64,000 nt of DNA from an uncultured Psychroserpens sp. (lineage in GTDB: Bacteria; Bacteroidota; Bacteroidia; Flavobacteriales; Flavobacteriaceae), in NCBI GenBank assembly GCA_947489585.1, contig CANLEE010000009.1:1-64000 (forward strand), in the 5' to 3' direction. Position numbers and translations under genes: made by a program. Position 1 is the first letter of the stretch. Each line of letters begins with the position of its first letter. Below the pieces are notes generated by a model. That model did not search any database and was not told the DNA's origin. It worked only from the letters and a program-made list of their open reading frames with translations. Positions 19,323-27,686 of the stretch are shown here, in pieces.

Positions 19323-19456
19323 TACTAAAATTTAGTTTTTAGTTCAATGGATTAATTAATTAATATTTGCATATGTGCAGAATTAGAGACCCTAAATCTA
19401 TCACATATATAAAAAGCAAATTAGGAAAACCAAGGTTGAGGGACCTTGGTTTTTTC
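19323..19456 (+). ncRNA. Candidate small RNA (about 134 nt)
   Basis: Defined by a consensus promoter and a strong terminator, with no convincing gene between them. A 36-codon frame starting at an ATG near 19374 runs straight through the terminator stem and is not believable as a protein. The predicted RNA contains complementary CATATGTG/CACATAT segments that could form an internal stem. No known RNA family is recognised. Confidence 0.5.
19426..19456 (+). terminator. Rho-independent terminator
   Basis: An 11-bp stem AAAACCAAGGT / ACCTTGGTTTT with a TGAGGG loop and T-rich tail. The strong T-run is on the right, so it serves mainly rightward transcription. Confidence 0.85.
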
Positions 19457-19475
19457 TTTTTATATAGTGGCCTGT

Positions 19476-20075
19476 CTATATGAGTGTTCTAAAAGTAAGG
19501 TTAATGCGCTCTCCAATCGTTTTTTTTGTCTTAGCAATTTGGTGTAACCAATAGTCTTGCATTTCACCTTTCATTACTAACAAACTGCCATGGCTTAAAT
19601 CCATTTTATGTCTTTCATCTTTAAGTTGTCGATGTTTAAAATGAAACCGTCTGGTTTCTCCAAAACTAACCGAAGCTATTATTGGATCTTTTCCTAGGGC
19701 TTTTTCATTATCTGCATGCCAACCATTGCTATCTTTTCCGTCACGATACAGATTGAGTAAAACCGTTGTGAATTGATGATGAATTTCTTTTTCAATGTCG
19801 CTTTTTATTTGTGATAATTCTAAAGTAAACAAGTTAGGTTGCATGGTTAGTCCTGAATACGAATATGGTTTTTCATTAGTTGCATACAGTGCAGTGAGTC
19901 TAGGTTGCTTATAGGTTTTTCCATAAATAGTAATATCATCTTGTTGCCATTTAATACTTTGTTTTAAACAATCAAAATACCGATTGGCAGTCGCCTTGTC
20001 ATAGAAATTTTCTATGTAAATGAGCTCAGCGTTTGGTAGTTTTAAAATCGTTTTTTTTTCAGAAAACAAGTCCAT
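19476..20075 (-). CDS. AlkB-like 2-oxoglutarate/Fe(II)-dependent dioxygenase
   Basis: A 199-residue AlkB-family enzyme expected to demethylate alkylated bases in DNA or RNA by oxidation. The iron-binding HxD is in GWHADNE, the distal His in YWLHQI, and the 2-oxoglutarate-binding Arg residues in RINLTFR near the C-terminus. The SVSFGETRRFHF segment is also typical. The ATG at 20075 is chosen rather than the preceding GTG. It appears to be a single-gene unit, divergent from the VanX-like gene. Confidence 0.92.
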   Translation of the reverse strand: MDLFSEKKTILKLPNAELIYIENFYDKATANRYFDCLKQSIKWQQDDITIYGKTYKQPRLTALYATNEKPYSYSGLTMQPNLFTLELSQIKSDIEKEIHHQFTTVLLNLYRDGKDSNGWHADNEKALGKDPIIASVSFGETRRFHFKHRQLKDERHKMDLSHGSLLVMKGEMQDYWLHQIAKTKKTIGERINLTFRTLI

Positions 20076-20105
20076 CACTTAATTTTTATCTAAATTAGCT
20101 ATATC

Positions 20106-20789
20106 ATGAAGATTCACAAAATATTAATTGTCTTAGGTATTATCTTGACTTATGCGTTTTCGGCACAAGAGAAGAACGGTTTGCCTGAAGGTTTTATACA
20201 TGTTAAAGATATTATTCCTGATATAGATGTTGAGTTGCGTTATTTCACAAACGATAATTTTGTAGGAGATACTATTAATGGTTATAAGGCCAATACACTT
20301 ATTTTAACAACCCAATCAGCAGAAGCACTTAAGAAAGTGCAAGATGAGTTGCAACAGCAAAATTTGTGTTTACGTGTTTATGATGGTTATCGACCGCAAC
20401 GCGCTGTGAATCATTTTATGCGATGGGCTAAAGATTTAAATGATACGATCAATAAACAGCAATTTTATCCAGATGTTGAAAAACGCCATCTCTTTAGAGA
20501 AGAATATATCGCCACACGTTCTGGTCATAGTCGTGGTAGTACAATCGATCTTACTATTATTGATGGAAATACTAATAAGCCATTAGATATGGGAAGCCCT
20601 TATGATTTCTTCGGAAAAGAATCTTGGGTGGACCACCCAGACTTGACTAAAGCACAAAAGGCAAACCGACAATTACTACAACAGGTAATGCTGAAGCATA
20701 ATTTTAGAAATTACCCTAAAGAATGGTGGCACTTTACCTTGCGTTGGGAACCGTTCCCGAAAACGTATTTCGATTTTGTCGTGGAGTAG
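20106..20789 (+). CDS. M15D family D-Ala-D-Ala dipeptidase (VanX/DdpX-like)
   Basis: A 227-residue exported zinc peptidase that cleaves D-Ala-D-Ala dipeptide. The signal peptide (cleavage near AFSAQ) implies a periplasmic enzyme. Zinc ligands and catalytic residues are visible: SGHSRGSTID (SxHxxGxxxD) and EWWHFTL. VYDGYRPQ contains the conserved Arg that stabilises the transition state. No vanHA-type genes are adjacent, so peptidoglycan turnover or nutrient use is more likely than glycopeptide resistance. Confidence 0.9.
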   Translation: MKIHKILIVLGIILTYAFSAQEKNGLPEGFIHVKDIIPDIDVELRYFTNDNFVGDTINGYKANTLILTTQSAEALKKVQDELQQQNLCLRVYDGYRPQRAVNHFMRWAKDLNDTINKQQFYPDVEKRHLFREEYIATRSGHSRGSTIDLTIIDGNTNKPLDMGSPYDFFGKESWVDHPDLTKAQKANRQLLQQVMLKHNFRNYPKEWWHFTLRWEPFPKTYFDFVVE

Positions 20790-20865
20790 GCATATTATAT
20801 GGCTTTTATGAAATTCGCTTTTAGTATATTTCTGAATAAAGCCAAACTATCGAATAAATAAGCAG

Positions 20866-20873
20866 TACCTTTG
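20866..20873 (+). promoter_or_regulatory. Possible -7 box of the DEAD-box helicase gene
   Basis: TACCTTTG matches TAnnTTTG and lies 56 bp before the helicase start; no clear -33 TTTG is present, so support is partial. Confidence 0.4.
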
Positions 20874-20928
20874 CCATTAATAAAAAAATGACACTAAAAA
20901 TTAGAAGGTCATTTGCCAAATAATTTAT

Positions 20929-22206
20929 ATGTCATTTCAATCTTTAGGCTTATCTGATGCCTTGTTAAAAGCAATTAGCAAAAAAGGATACGAAACTCCC
21001 AGTCCAATTCAAGAAAAAGCGATTCCACCAGTATTAGAGGGGCGTGATGTTTTGGCTTCAGCACAGACAGGGACAGGGAAAACAGCAGGTTTTACTTTGC
21101 CGTTACTGCATTATTTATCTGAAAACCCAAAAGCAAAGTTTAGACCAATTCGTGCATTAATTCTAACACCAACTCGGGAGCTTGCTGCTCAAGTATATGA
21201 AAGTGTTAAAGACTATAGCGAGTTTCTAAATATTAAGAGTGCTGTGATTTTTGGTGGTGTGAATCAAAAGCCACAAGTTGCGACATTGCGTCGTGGCGTT
21301 GATGTATTGGTGGCAACTCCAGGACGGTTATTAGATTTACAAAATCAAAATTTATTGTCTATAAAGCGCGTTGAGGTTTTTGTTCTAGATGAAGCCGATC
21401 GTATGCTTGATATGGGATTTCTTCGAGATATAGAACGTGTGATGAATTTAATGCCAGATAAACGTCAAAATTTGATGTTTTCGGCGACCTTTTCAAAAGA
21501 CATTAGAAAATTAGCTAATAGCATCCTTAATAACCCAGTACGAGTTGAAGCCACTCCTGAGAATACAACTGTAGAAGCAATTTCGCAAAAGGTATTTCGT
21601 GTTGCTAAAGGAAAAAAGACAGGTTTAATTATTAAGCTTATTTCCGAAGGAAATTGGAAACAAGTTTTAGTATTCACTAGAACTAAGCATGGTGCTAATA
21701 AATTGACTAAAAAAATGATAGCCGCAGGAATTAGTGCTGCTGCTATACATGGAAATAAAAGCCAAGGTGCAAGGACTAAAGCTTTAGCTGGTTTCAAAAA
21801 AGGAAGTGTTCGTGTTATGGTCGCTACAGATATTGCAGCTCGCGGATTGGATATTCCATTATTGCCACATGTGGTAAATTTTGAATTGCCTAATATCTCT
21901 GAAGATTATGTACACCGCATTGGTAGAACTGGTAGAGCAGGGGCCAATGGTCAAGCTGTATCACTAGTTAGTGCAGATGAAACGTCATATTTAAAGGGTA
22001 TTGAAAAATTAATAGGCGAACGTATAGAAGTAGAAATAATTGAAGGGTTTGAGCCAGATCCTAATGCATCTACTGAACCTGTTAAGCAAGGTCAAAATAG
22101 ACAACCACGCAACTCTAGAAATTCTAATAAATCTGGAGGACATCGAAACCAAAGAAATCGAAATAATAAAAACAACTCTAGGCGTCGCAACGATAGACGG
22201 AATTAA
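20929..22206 (+). CDS. DEAD-box ATP-dependent RNA helicase (RhlE-like)
   Basis: A 425-residue helicase with all family motifs: Q motif (GYETPSPIQ), Walker [28 protein letters not shown], the C-terminal RecA domain with ARGLDIP and [10 protein letters not shown], and a basic Asn/Arg-rich disordered tail from about residue 375. RhlE-like proteins remodel RNA and often act in ribosome assembly and cold adaptation. A small unknown gene begins 1 bp after its stop, so the downstream genes may be cotranscribed. Confidence 0.95.
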   Translation: MSFQSLGLSDALLKAISKKGYETPSPIQEKAIPPVLEGRDVLASAQTGTGKTAGFTLPLLHYLSENPKAKFRPIRALILTPTRELAAQVYESVKDYSEFLNIKSAVIFGGVNQKPQVATLRRGVDVLVATPGRLLDLQNQNLLSIKRVEVFVLDEADRMLDMGFLRDIERVMNLMPDKRQNLMFSATFSKDIRKLANSILNNPVRVEATPENTTVEAISQKVFRVAKGKKTGLIIKLISEGNWKQVLVFTRTKHGANKLTKKMIAAGISAAAIHGNKSQGARTKALAGFKKGSVRVMVATDIAARGLDIPLLPHVVNFELPNISEDYVHRIGRTGRAGANGQAVSLVSADETSYLKGIEKLIGERIEVEIIEGFEPDPNASTEPVKQGQNRQPRNSRNSNKSGGHRNQRNRNNKNNSRRRNDRRN

Positions 22207-22207
22207 A

Positions 22208-22423
22208 ATGACTGCAGCTTTAAAAAATAAAATTTTAGATGTTTGCGATCTAAAGATTGCTCAAAAAGGTGACGACGTAGGCTTGTCTTTTTATGCCTTT
22301 TTTAAAAATAAAAATGACAATCCAGAATTACTGATGGAAGCTGCTACTTGGTGGATAAAAACTCAGCAATTAGACCATTTTGAAAAAGCGGTTAAAATCA
22401 AACAACTTATTGCGAAACTCTAA
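22208..22423 (+). CDS. Small conserved protein of unknown function (possibly DUF6500)
   Basis: A 71-residue soluble protein with motifs KGDDVGLSFYAFF, ELLMEAATWWI and LDHFEKAVKI. I recall a similar uncharacterised family (DUF6500) but cannot confirm it. The ATG at 22208 starts 1 bp after the helicase stop; the frame is open further upstream only because it overlaps the helicase tail out of frame. The stop overlaps the next gene's start. Confidence 0.7.
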   Translation: MTAALKNKILDVCDLKIAQKGDDVGLSFYAFFKNKNDNPELLMEAATWWIKTQQLDHFEKAVKIKQLIAKL

Positions 22424-22662
22424 TGGAAATGCAAAAAAATAACCCATTGCACGGCATCAAGTTAGTGCAAATTGTCACCGATTTGCAAGCGCATTATGGC
22501 TGGGAGTACATGGGTTACCAAATAAATATCCGCTGTTTCACACATGATCCTTCAGTAAAATCTAGCTTGAAATTTTTAAGACGAACACCTTGGGCTCGAA
22601 CCAAAGTTGAGCAGATGTATCTTAAAATGCTAAAAAACAAATCGTCTAAAAGACCTCTTTAA
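22423..22662 (+). CDS. VF530 family (DUF2132) DNA-binding protein
   Basis: A 79-residue protein with the near-invariant VF530 motifs NNPLHGI, HYGWEYMGYQINIRCF and SSLKFLRRTPWAR. The family is a small helical fold reported to bind double-stranded DNA; its cellular role is not established. The start overlaps the previous stop, and the 3' end overlaps the convergent small membrane gene by 17 bp. Confidence 0.92.
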   Translation: MEMQKNNPLHGIKLVQIVTDLQAHYGWEYMGYQINIRCFTHDPSVKSSLKFLRRTPWARTKVEQMYLKMLKNKSSKRPL

Positions 22663-22822
22663 GTGTGTCTTCATCTTCATCGTCTTCTTTTTTTTCTACC
22701 TGTTCAATCAAATCTTTTGGTAAATTATCTTTTTGTTTAAATGTCATAGGGACCGGTATGGCACATGCCAGAGCTATTATAAAAATTAAGGCAATTAGCC
22801 TCAAAGTTCGTTTAATCTTCAT
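22646..22822 (-). CDS. Small single-pass membrane protein of unknown function
   Basis: A 58-residue protein: basic start MKIKRTLRL, one hydrophobic helix (about 8-24), then a Lys/Asp/Glu-rich tail (KKEDDEDEDTL). No family recognised. The ATG at 22822 is chosen because it gives a clean membrane anchor; a longer frame begins at 22861. It overlaps the convergent VF530 gene at the 3' end. Confidence 0.6.
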   Translation of the reverse strand: MKIKRTLRLIALIFIIALACAIPVPMTFKQKDNLPKDLIEQVEKKEDDEDEDTLKEVF

Positions 22823-22905
22823 AGTATAATACGGTATAGCATCTACAGATATGTGATGCAATTAATATTTAGGTAATGGTCTAGCCAGAGTTGGCTATTT
22901 ACATA

Positions 22906-23274
22906 TTACACTATGGAATCTTCGTAAATTGTTTTGTGGTTAAATAAAGCGTAAAGCTTAATCTGAAATTGTTCTTTTATAACAGAACGTGTTTTGTTTG
23001 TATAGGTTTTAAAAGCAATATTGGCTTTTAAATCTTGATCAATCTTAAATGTATCAAAAGAGGTCTCAAAATAGCTGAAAATCGAAATAAATACTGAGTT
23101 ATCAGCTTTGTTAAATTGAATAGAAAACCTTGTATCTGGAGTAACATCATTGACTACTAATTCTGTTTTAATTGCATCTGGTAGTGCTGCATTGCTTATA
23201 CCAGAAAATGAGACTAAACTGAATACTAGTGTTAGTCCAAAAAACAAGATATTTATTTTCTTCAAGGATTTCAT
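22906..23274 (-). CDS. Exported protein of unknown function
   Basis: A 122-residue protein with a signal peptide (KKINILFFGLTLVFSLVSFS, likely cut near SNAA) and a predicted beta-rich mature part (FSIQFNKADNSVFISIFSYF). No Cys, no membrane segment in the mature part, no recognised family. The start at 23274 is an ATG; an upstream TTG is possible. It lies downstream of YitT with a 43-bp gap, same strand. Confidence 0.65.
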   Translation of the reverse strand: MKSLKKINILFFGLTLVFSLVSFSGISNAALPDAIKTELVVNDVTPDTRFSIQFNKADNSVFISIFSYFETSFDTFKIDQDLKANIAFKTYTNKTRSVIKEQFQIKLYALFNHKTIYEDSIV

Positions 23275-23317
23275 ACTCAAAGATAATTAATAATTTTTAC
23301 GTTTTTTTAATTAAATG

Positions 23318-24235
23318 TTAACTTGGCGTTTGGTTGGAAGCAAAAATGGGGAGTTGCTTATCTTTCTTTTTGTTGAGATAGCGACGCAGAACACCACCTT
23401 TAACATTATTGACGTCAAACTCAACGATAAAGGCTTGTTCGTCTATATTGGTGACAATACGATGCATTTTTTTAATATCAATACGATTGATTATGGTATG
23501 TATAATATCGAAATCTTCAATTTCTCCTGTACTACCAAACCCTTTCCGACCTTTATATAAGGTCATTCCTGCTCCTAGTTCTTTAATAATTGCCACTTTA
23601 ATTTTTTCATAGTCTTTAGAGACAATGGTAATACCAATAAAATCTTCAAATCCTTCAATGACTAAGTCGGTCACTTTGGCTGTAACGATATAGGTCAGAA
23701 TAGAATACATGGCTATTTCTGTAGAAATTAAAAAAGCGGTAATTGCAAATAATATCACATTGAACACTAAAATAACTTTACCGATACTGATTCCAAATCT
23801 ATCGTTTATGAATACACCTAAAATTTCTGAGCCATCTAAAACAGAACCGTTACGAATGGCGATTCCAATTCCTGCGCCAAGAAAAAGGCCTCCAAAAATG
23901 GATATGAGAAGTTTATCTTCAGTAATAATCTCAAAATTTTCAAAATGAATAAAAAGTGCTAATCCTAAAATACTTATAATAGACTTTAAAATGATTCGCT
24001 TAGATACTGTGAAATAGCCTATTATTAAGAAAGGAATACTAAAAGTAACAAGCAAATACGATATGTTGATATCTACGAAACTGTTTACTAAAAGCGCAAT
24101 ACCTGTAACACCACCATCCATAAATCCATTAGGTAGCAAAAATGCTTTTAGACCAATACTTGCTAATATAATACCTAAAGCAATTTGAAAATATTCTGAA
24201 AAAAGCTGAACAGATTTAGCACGTTTTGATAACAT
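23318..24235 (-). CDS. YitT family membrane protein (DUF161/DUF2179)
   Basis: A 305-residue protein with about five or six N-terminal helices (LLPNGFMDGGVTGIALL is the family signature) and a C-terminal soluble DUF2179 domain (from about 215, TLYKGRKGFG). YitT proteins are common, presumed transporters or regulators of unknown function; the DUF2179 domain resembles small ligand-binding regulatory domains. It begins 7 bp after the trmL stop, so the two are probably cotranscribed. Confidence 0.9.
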   Translation of the reverse strand: MLSKRAKSVQLFSEYFQIALGIILASIGLKAFLLPNGFMDGGVTGIALLVNSFVDINISYLLVTFSIPFLIIGYFTVSKRIILKSIISILGLALFIHFENFEIITEDKLLISIFGGLFLGAGIGIAIRNGSVLDGSEILGVFINDRFGISIGKVILVFNVILFAITAFLISTEIAMYSILTYIVTAKVTDLVIEGFEDFIGITIVSKDYEKIKVAIIKELGAGMTLYKGRKGFGSTGEIEDFDIIHTIINRIDIKKMHRIVTNIDEQAFIVEFDVNNVKGGVLRRYLNKKKDKQLPIFASNQTPS

Positions 24236-24242
24236 ATATAAG

Positions 24243-24695
24243 TTATTGTAGTTGTCTTAAGCCTTCGTATATGACAATACTCACTGCATTGGCAAGATTT
24301 AAACTTCTAATGTGTTCGCTATACAAGGGTATTTTATAAAGTTGTTCTTTATATATATCAATTAAGGGTTTTGCTAAGCCAACTGATTCTTTTCCGAAGA
24401 TAAGAAACATATGGTCCTTAAATGGAATTTCCCAATGAGATTTATTAGCATGACTTGAAAAGAATGCAAAATTTCCATTATTATTAATGTTGAAAAAATC
24501 TTCAACAGAGTCATATATGATGACATCCAGATGTTGCCAGTAATCAAGTCCGGCACGCTTTAGTCGACTATCACTTAATTCGAAACCGAATGGTTTTACT
24601 AAATGTAATCGAGATCCAGAAGCTAAGGCTAATCGACCAATATTACCTGTATTGTTTGGGATTTCGGGCTCGAATAAAACGATATTAAGTGGCAT
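24243..24695 (-). CDS. trmL: tRNA (cytidine/uridine(34)-2'-O)-methyltransferase
   Basis: A 150-residue SPOUT-class methyltransferase that 2'-O-methylates the wobble base of certain leucine tRNAs. Its motifs are PEIPNNTGNIGRLALA, LDYWQHL, FGKESVGLA and the trefoil-knot SAM-binding end IPLYSEHIRSLNLANAVSI. Length matches TrmL exactly. It is in line with DUF805 and trpA upstream and YitT downstream on the same strand. Confidence 0.95.
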   Translation of the reverse strand: MPLNIVLFEPEIPNNTGNIGRLALASGSRLHLVKPFGFELSDSRLKRAGLDYWQHLDVIIYDSVEDFFNINNNGNFAFFSSHANKSHWEIPFKDHMFLIFGKESVGLAKPLIDIYKEQLYKIPLYSEHIRSLNLANAVSIVIYEGLRQLQ

Positions 24696-24713
24696 TGTTT
24701 AAATGAGTTTATA

Positions 24714-25121
24714 TTATTCGTTCAGTTTACCTATGTCATCTATCTCTTCAAAATCCTCTCCTTTTGGGTCAGGTCCATATTGATTAGAGCCATATTCACC
24801 TTCGGTAGCTACCAAAACAATATACCAAATACGACCAATTATAGGAATAAAGTTTATAAATATATAGCCACCACTTTTTCCAATATCATGAAGGCGTCTC
24901 ACATTTACTGCCAACCAAGGAATTAATGTTGCTAGAATATATAGACCGAAAATAAAGCCTATTATTGGTGTACCGAAAGCATTATCTACAATTGAAGTAT
25001 AAGATAAAATCAATATTGAGATTATAAGTTGAATTAATATAAACATCCAGTATTCTTTACGTCTAGCACGTCCTGAAAAGTTTGCATAATTATCTCTTAT
25101 GACTTTAAGATACCAGTACAT
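24714..25121 (-). CDS. DUF805 membrane protein
   Basis: A 135-residue membrane protein of the DUF805 family: starts MYWYLKVIRDNYANFSGRAR, then RKEYWMF and about four helices with the conserved VRRLHDIGKSG motif and an acidic tail. Function unknown. Its start overlaps the trpA stop by one base, so it is translated in line with the trp operon, probably by chance of gene order. Confidence 0.9.
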   Translation of the reverse strand: MYWYLKVIRDNYANFSGRARRKEYWMFILIQLIISILILSYTSIVDNAFGTPIIGFIFGLYILATLIPWLAVNVRRLHDIGKSGGYIFINFIPIIGRIWYIVLVATEGEYGSNQYGPDPKGEDFEEIDDIGKLNE

Positions 25122-25888
25122 TAGTTATACAATATTTTATTTGTGAAATTTCTAATATTCTCAATACTATCGTTTGCTAAAAATTTAATAAAAGCACTCC
25201 CAATAATGGCGCCTTTGGTATATTGTGTGGCTTGTGTAAAGGTGTCATTATTAGAGATTCCAAAACCGATAATTTGTGGGTTTTTAAGTTTCATATTGGC
25301 GATGCGCTTAAAGTATGTTGTTTGTTCGTCTCCAAATCCTGAACTACTTCCTGTCACACTAGCTGAACTTACCATATATATGAATCCGTTGGAAATGGAA
25401 TCGATAAAATTAATACGCTCTACTGAGGTTTGAGGTGTAATTAGAAATACATTAATTAGCTCGTATTTTTCAAACATAGCTTTGTAATACTCATTATATA
25501 CGTCGATAGGCAAATCTGGTATGATGAGTCCATCAATACCAATCTCCTGACATTTCTCACAGAATGCTTCAATACCATATTGCAGTATTGGATTGAAATA
25601 TCCCATAATAATTAACGGAATAGAAACTGTTTCTCGAATATCTTTTAATTGATTAAAAAGAATTTCGGTAGTTATACCATTTTTTAAAGCTTGAGTAGAA
25701 CTTGCTTGAATGGTTGGTCCATCGGCAAGAGGATCACTAAAAGGTAAGCCAATTTCTATCATATCGACGCCGCTTTTTTCAAGGTTTTGAATGATAGGTA
25801 CAGTATCGTTTAAGCTAGGATATCCTGCTGAAAAGTATATGGAAAGTAGCTTTTTATCTTCTTTTAGTTTTTGGTTTATTCTGTTCAT
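25121..25888 (-). CDS. trpA: Tryptophan synthase alpha subunit
   Basis: A 255-residue TIM-barrel enzyme that cleaves indole-3-glycerol phosphate to indole, which is passed to TrpB. Catalytic Glu lies in MIEIGLPFSDPLADGP and Asp in GIDGLIIPDLP. The ATG at 25888 is chosen; the longer frame starting at 25906 (GTG) reads into a remnant of a REP-like repeat (CGTCACTCTGAATTTA, from about 25892). It is separated from trpB by a repeat island of about 600 bp with a GIY-YIG gene, which could affect its expression. Confidence 0.95.
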   Translation of the reverse strand: MNRINQKLKEDKKLLSIYFSAGYPSLNDTVPIIQNLEKSGVDMIEIGLPFSDPLADGPTIQASSTQALKNGITTEILFNQLKDIRETVSIPLIIMGYFNPILQYGIEAFCEKCQEIGIDGLIIPDLPIDVYNEYYKAMFEKYELINVFLITPQTSVERINFIDSISNGFIYMVSSASVTGSSSGFGDEQTTYFKRIANMKLKNPQIIGFGISNNDTFTQATQYTKGAIIGSAFIKFLANDSIENIRNFTNKILYN

Positions 25889-26000
25889 GATCATACTTGT
25901 CGTCACTCTGAATTTAGGTATTCATAAATATCAATTTCAAATTAAAGTATTTGTGAATAAATGATTTTCAGGTTTATATTATTTATACTTTTTTTATTTG

Positions 26001-26029
26001 TGTGATGCTGAAACAAGTTCAGCATGACG
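26001..26029. repeat. REP-like palindrome, type 1 (copy 1)
   Basis: Core hairpin ATGCTGAA-ACAAG-TTCAGCAT (26005-26025) flanked by GTG and GACG. Copies also at 26357-26388 and 29133-29163. Confidence 0.9.
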
Positions 26030-26044
26030 TTATAAAATTATTCT

Positions 26045-26075
26045 TCGTCACCCTGAATTTATTTCAGGGTCACAT
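26045..26075. repeat. REP-like palindrome, type 2 (copy 1)
   Basis: Core CCCTGAA-TTTAT-TTCAGGG (26051-26069) inside TCGTCA..TCACATT. It overlaps the last codon and stop of the GIY-YIG gene. A related copy is at 29098-29128 and a half copy near 25892-25910. Confidence 0.88.
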
Positions 26076-26351
26076 TATTTTTAATGTTTCAAGATTTGGG
26101 TTTATCTCTTTTATTAGATTAAGTTTCCAATCTCTTTTCCAGTTTTTAATTTGTTTTTCTCTAGCTATAGCCTGTTTTATATTGCTAAATTCTTCATAGT
26201 AAATTAAATCTTTCAAATTATACTTTTTAGTGAATTTTGAACCTATTCCATTTTGATGTTCAACTACCCTTTTGTTCAAATCTGAAGTTATACCAATATA
26301 CAGTGTTGTTCTGTATGTATTAGTCATGATATAAATATAACTACGCTTCAT
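26070..26351 (-). CDS. Solitary GIY-YIG nuclease domain protein
   Basis: A 93-residue single-domain GIY-YIG endonuclease of the UvrC/YhbQ type. The two strands read YIYIMTN and LYIGITSDL (the GIY-YIG half-motifs), followed by the conserved Arg and His-x-x-G (KRVVEHQNG), FTKKYN, LIYYEE and a catalytic-type Glu in AIAREKQIKNWKR. The gene is bracketed by REP-like palindromes: one a few bases upstream of its ATG and one overlapping its stop codon. Such genes are abundant in Flavobacteriaceae beside these repeats. A role in moving or maintaining the repeats, like RAYT transposases at REP elements, is a hypothesis only. Confidence 0.9.
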   Translation of the reverse strand: MKRSYIYIMTNTYRTTLYIGITSDLNKRVVEHQNGIGSKFTKKYNLKDLIYYEEFSNIKQAIAREKQIKNWKRDWKLNLIKEINPNLETLKIM

Positions 26352-26356
26352 TTTCT

Positions 26357-26388
26357 TGTGTGATGCTGAAACAAGTTCAGCATGACGA
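26357..26388. repeat. REP-like palindrome, type 1 (copy 2)
   Basis: Same GTGTGATGCTGAA..TTCAGCATGACG unit as copy 1, in the same orientation, ending the 5' flank of the GIY-YIG gene. Confidence 0.9.
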
Positions 26389-26406
26389 TATTTAGGTTTT
26401 TTTTCT

Positions 26407-26498
26407 GCGTTAAGGATTAAGGTATGTGTTGAAGCTCCTCGAAGAGAGCGACTACCGAAAGCCTGACGCTACTTCACTATGCGAAGTAGCGTAACGCC
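26407..26498. repeat. MITE-like repeat of about 92 bp
   Basis: A segment of clearly different composition with imperfect terminal inverted repeats (GCGTTAAGG at the left, CGTAACGCC at the right) and an internal perfect 10-bp hairpin ACGCTACTTC / GAAGTAGCGT (26466-26492). No coding capacity. It resembles dispersed non-coding repeats common in flavobacterial genomes. Confidence 0.65.
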
Positions 26499-26504
26499 AT
26501 AATT

Positions 26505-27686
26505 CTATAATTTAAAATAATCTATATAATTCTTTAAATCTTTATCACCTCGACCAGATAGATTAATCACGACAATATCATTTGGCTTAAACTGTTTTTG
26601 ATCAAAAATTGCTAAAGCGTGCGAAGATTCTATCGCAGGAATAATGCCTTCTAATTGGCTTAACTCTAAACCAGCGATCATGGCTTCATCATCAGTGATT
26701 GAAATAAATTCTGCACGTCCAGACTTGAATAAATGCGCATGCATTGGTCCAACACCTGGATAGTCTAATCCAGCAGAAATGGAATAAGGCTCAGTAATTT
26801 GGCCATCATTAGTTTGCATCAATAAGGTTTTACTCCCATGAATAATTCCTTCGCGACCTAATGCCGATGTTGCGGCACTTTCGCCAGAATTCACACCTTT
26901 TCCAGCGGCTTCAACAGCAATAAGATTGACACTTGTATCTTCTAAATAATGATAAAATGCACCAGCAGCATTACTTCCGCCTCCAACACAAGCAATGACG
27001 TAATCTGGTTTTGTTGTGTTTTCTTTGTCTTTGAGTTGCCATTGTATTTCTTTGGAAACTACGGCTTGAAAACGTGCGACCATATCTGGATAAGGATGCG
27101 GCCCAACGACACTTCCAATAATATAATGCGTATCTACCGGATTGTTAATCCAATCACGAATGGCTTCGTTGGTTGCATCTTTTAATGTACGACTTCCTGA
27201 TAAAGCTGGTCGTACTTCGGCACCTAGCATTTTCATACGAGCTACATTAGGCGCTTGACGTGCAATATCAATTTCTCCCATGTATACAATACATTTTAAT
27301 CCCATTAAAGCACAAACGGTTGCTGTGGCAACACCATGTTGACCTGCTCCAGTTTCGGCAATGATTCTGGTTTTACCTAAACGCTGCGCCATTAAGATTT
27401 GACCAATCGTATTGTTGACTTTGTGTGCGCCAGTATGATTTAAATCTTCACGTTTGAGATAGATTTTTGTATTGTATTTTTCACTTAAGCGCTTGGCAAA
27501 ATAGAGTGGAGAAGGACGACCAACATAGTCTTTTAATAATTGATCAAACTCTTGTTTAAAAGACGGCTCAGCCATTATCTTAAGATAGTTTTGCCTTAGT
27601 TCTTCTACGTTAGGATAGAGCATTTCTGGAATATAAGCCCCTCCAAATTCGCCATAGTAGCCTTTGTTGTTAATGTTATACGTCAT
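26505..27686 (-). CDS. trpB: Tryptophan synthase beta chain
   Basis: A 393-residue PLP enzyme that condenses indole with serine to tryptophan. The PLP lysine is in HTGAHKVNN, the catalytic Glu region in AETGAGQHGVATAT, and the phosphate loop in CVGGGSNAAGAF. Length is standard. The start overlaps the 3' end of trpF by 11 bp. A repeat island lies between its stop and trpA. Confidence 0.97.
   Translation of the reverse strand: MTYNINNKGYYGEFGGAYIPEMLYPNVEELRQNYLKIMAEPSFKQEFDQLLKDYVGRPSPLYFAKRLSEKYNTKIYLKREDLNHTGAHKVNNTIGQILMAQRLGKTRIIAETGAGQHGVATATVCALMGLKCIVYMGEIDIARQAPNVARMKMLGAEVRPALSGSRTLKDATNEAIRDWINNPVDTHYIIGSVVGPHPYPDMVARFQAVVSKEIQWQLKDKENTTKPDYVIACVGGGSNAAGAFYHYLEDTSVNLIAVEAAGKGVNSGESAATSALGREGIIHGSKTLLMQTNDGQITEPYSISAGLDYPGVGPMHAHLFKSGRAEFISITDDEAMIAGLELSQLEGIIPAIESSHALAIFDQKQFKPNDIVVINLSGRGDKDLKNYIDYFKL

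Noticed and set aside
19374..19484. 36-codon ORF overlapping the terminator at 19426-19456
   Set aside because: It reads through the terminator stem and T-run, and no conserved pattern is seen.
20106..20789. Glycopeptide-resistance (vanX) gene
   Set aside because: Motifs fit a D-Ala-D-Ala dipeptidase, but no vanH/vanA-like or two-component genes are adjacent, so a resistance cluster is not supported.
26002..26199. Plus-strand 65-codon frame over the REP and GIY-YIG region
   Set aside because: Composed of REP-like repeat and the antisense of a recognised GIY-YIG gene.
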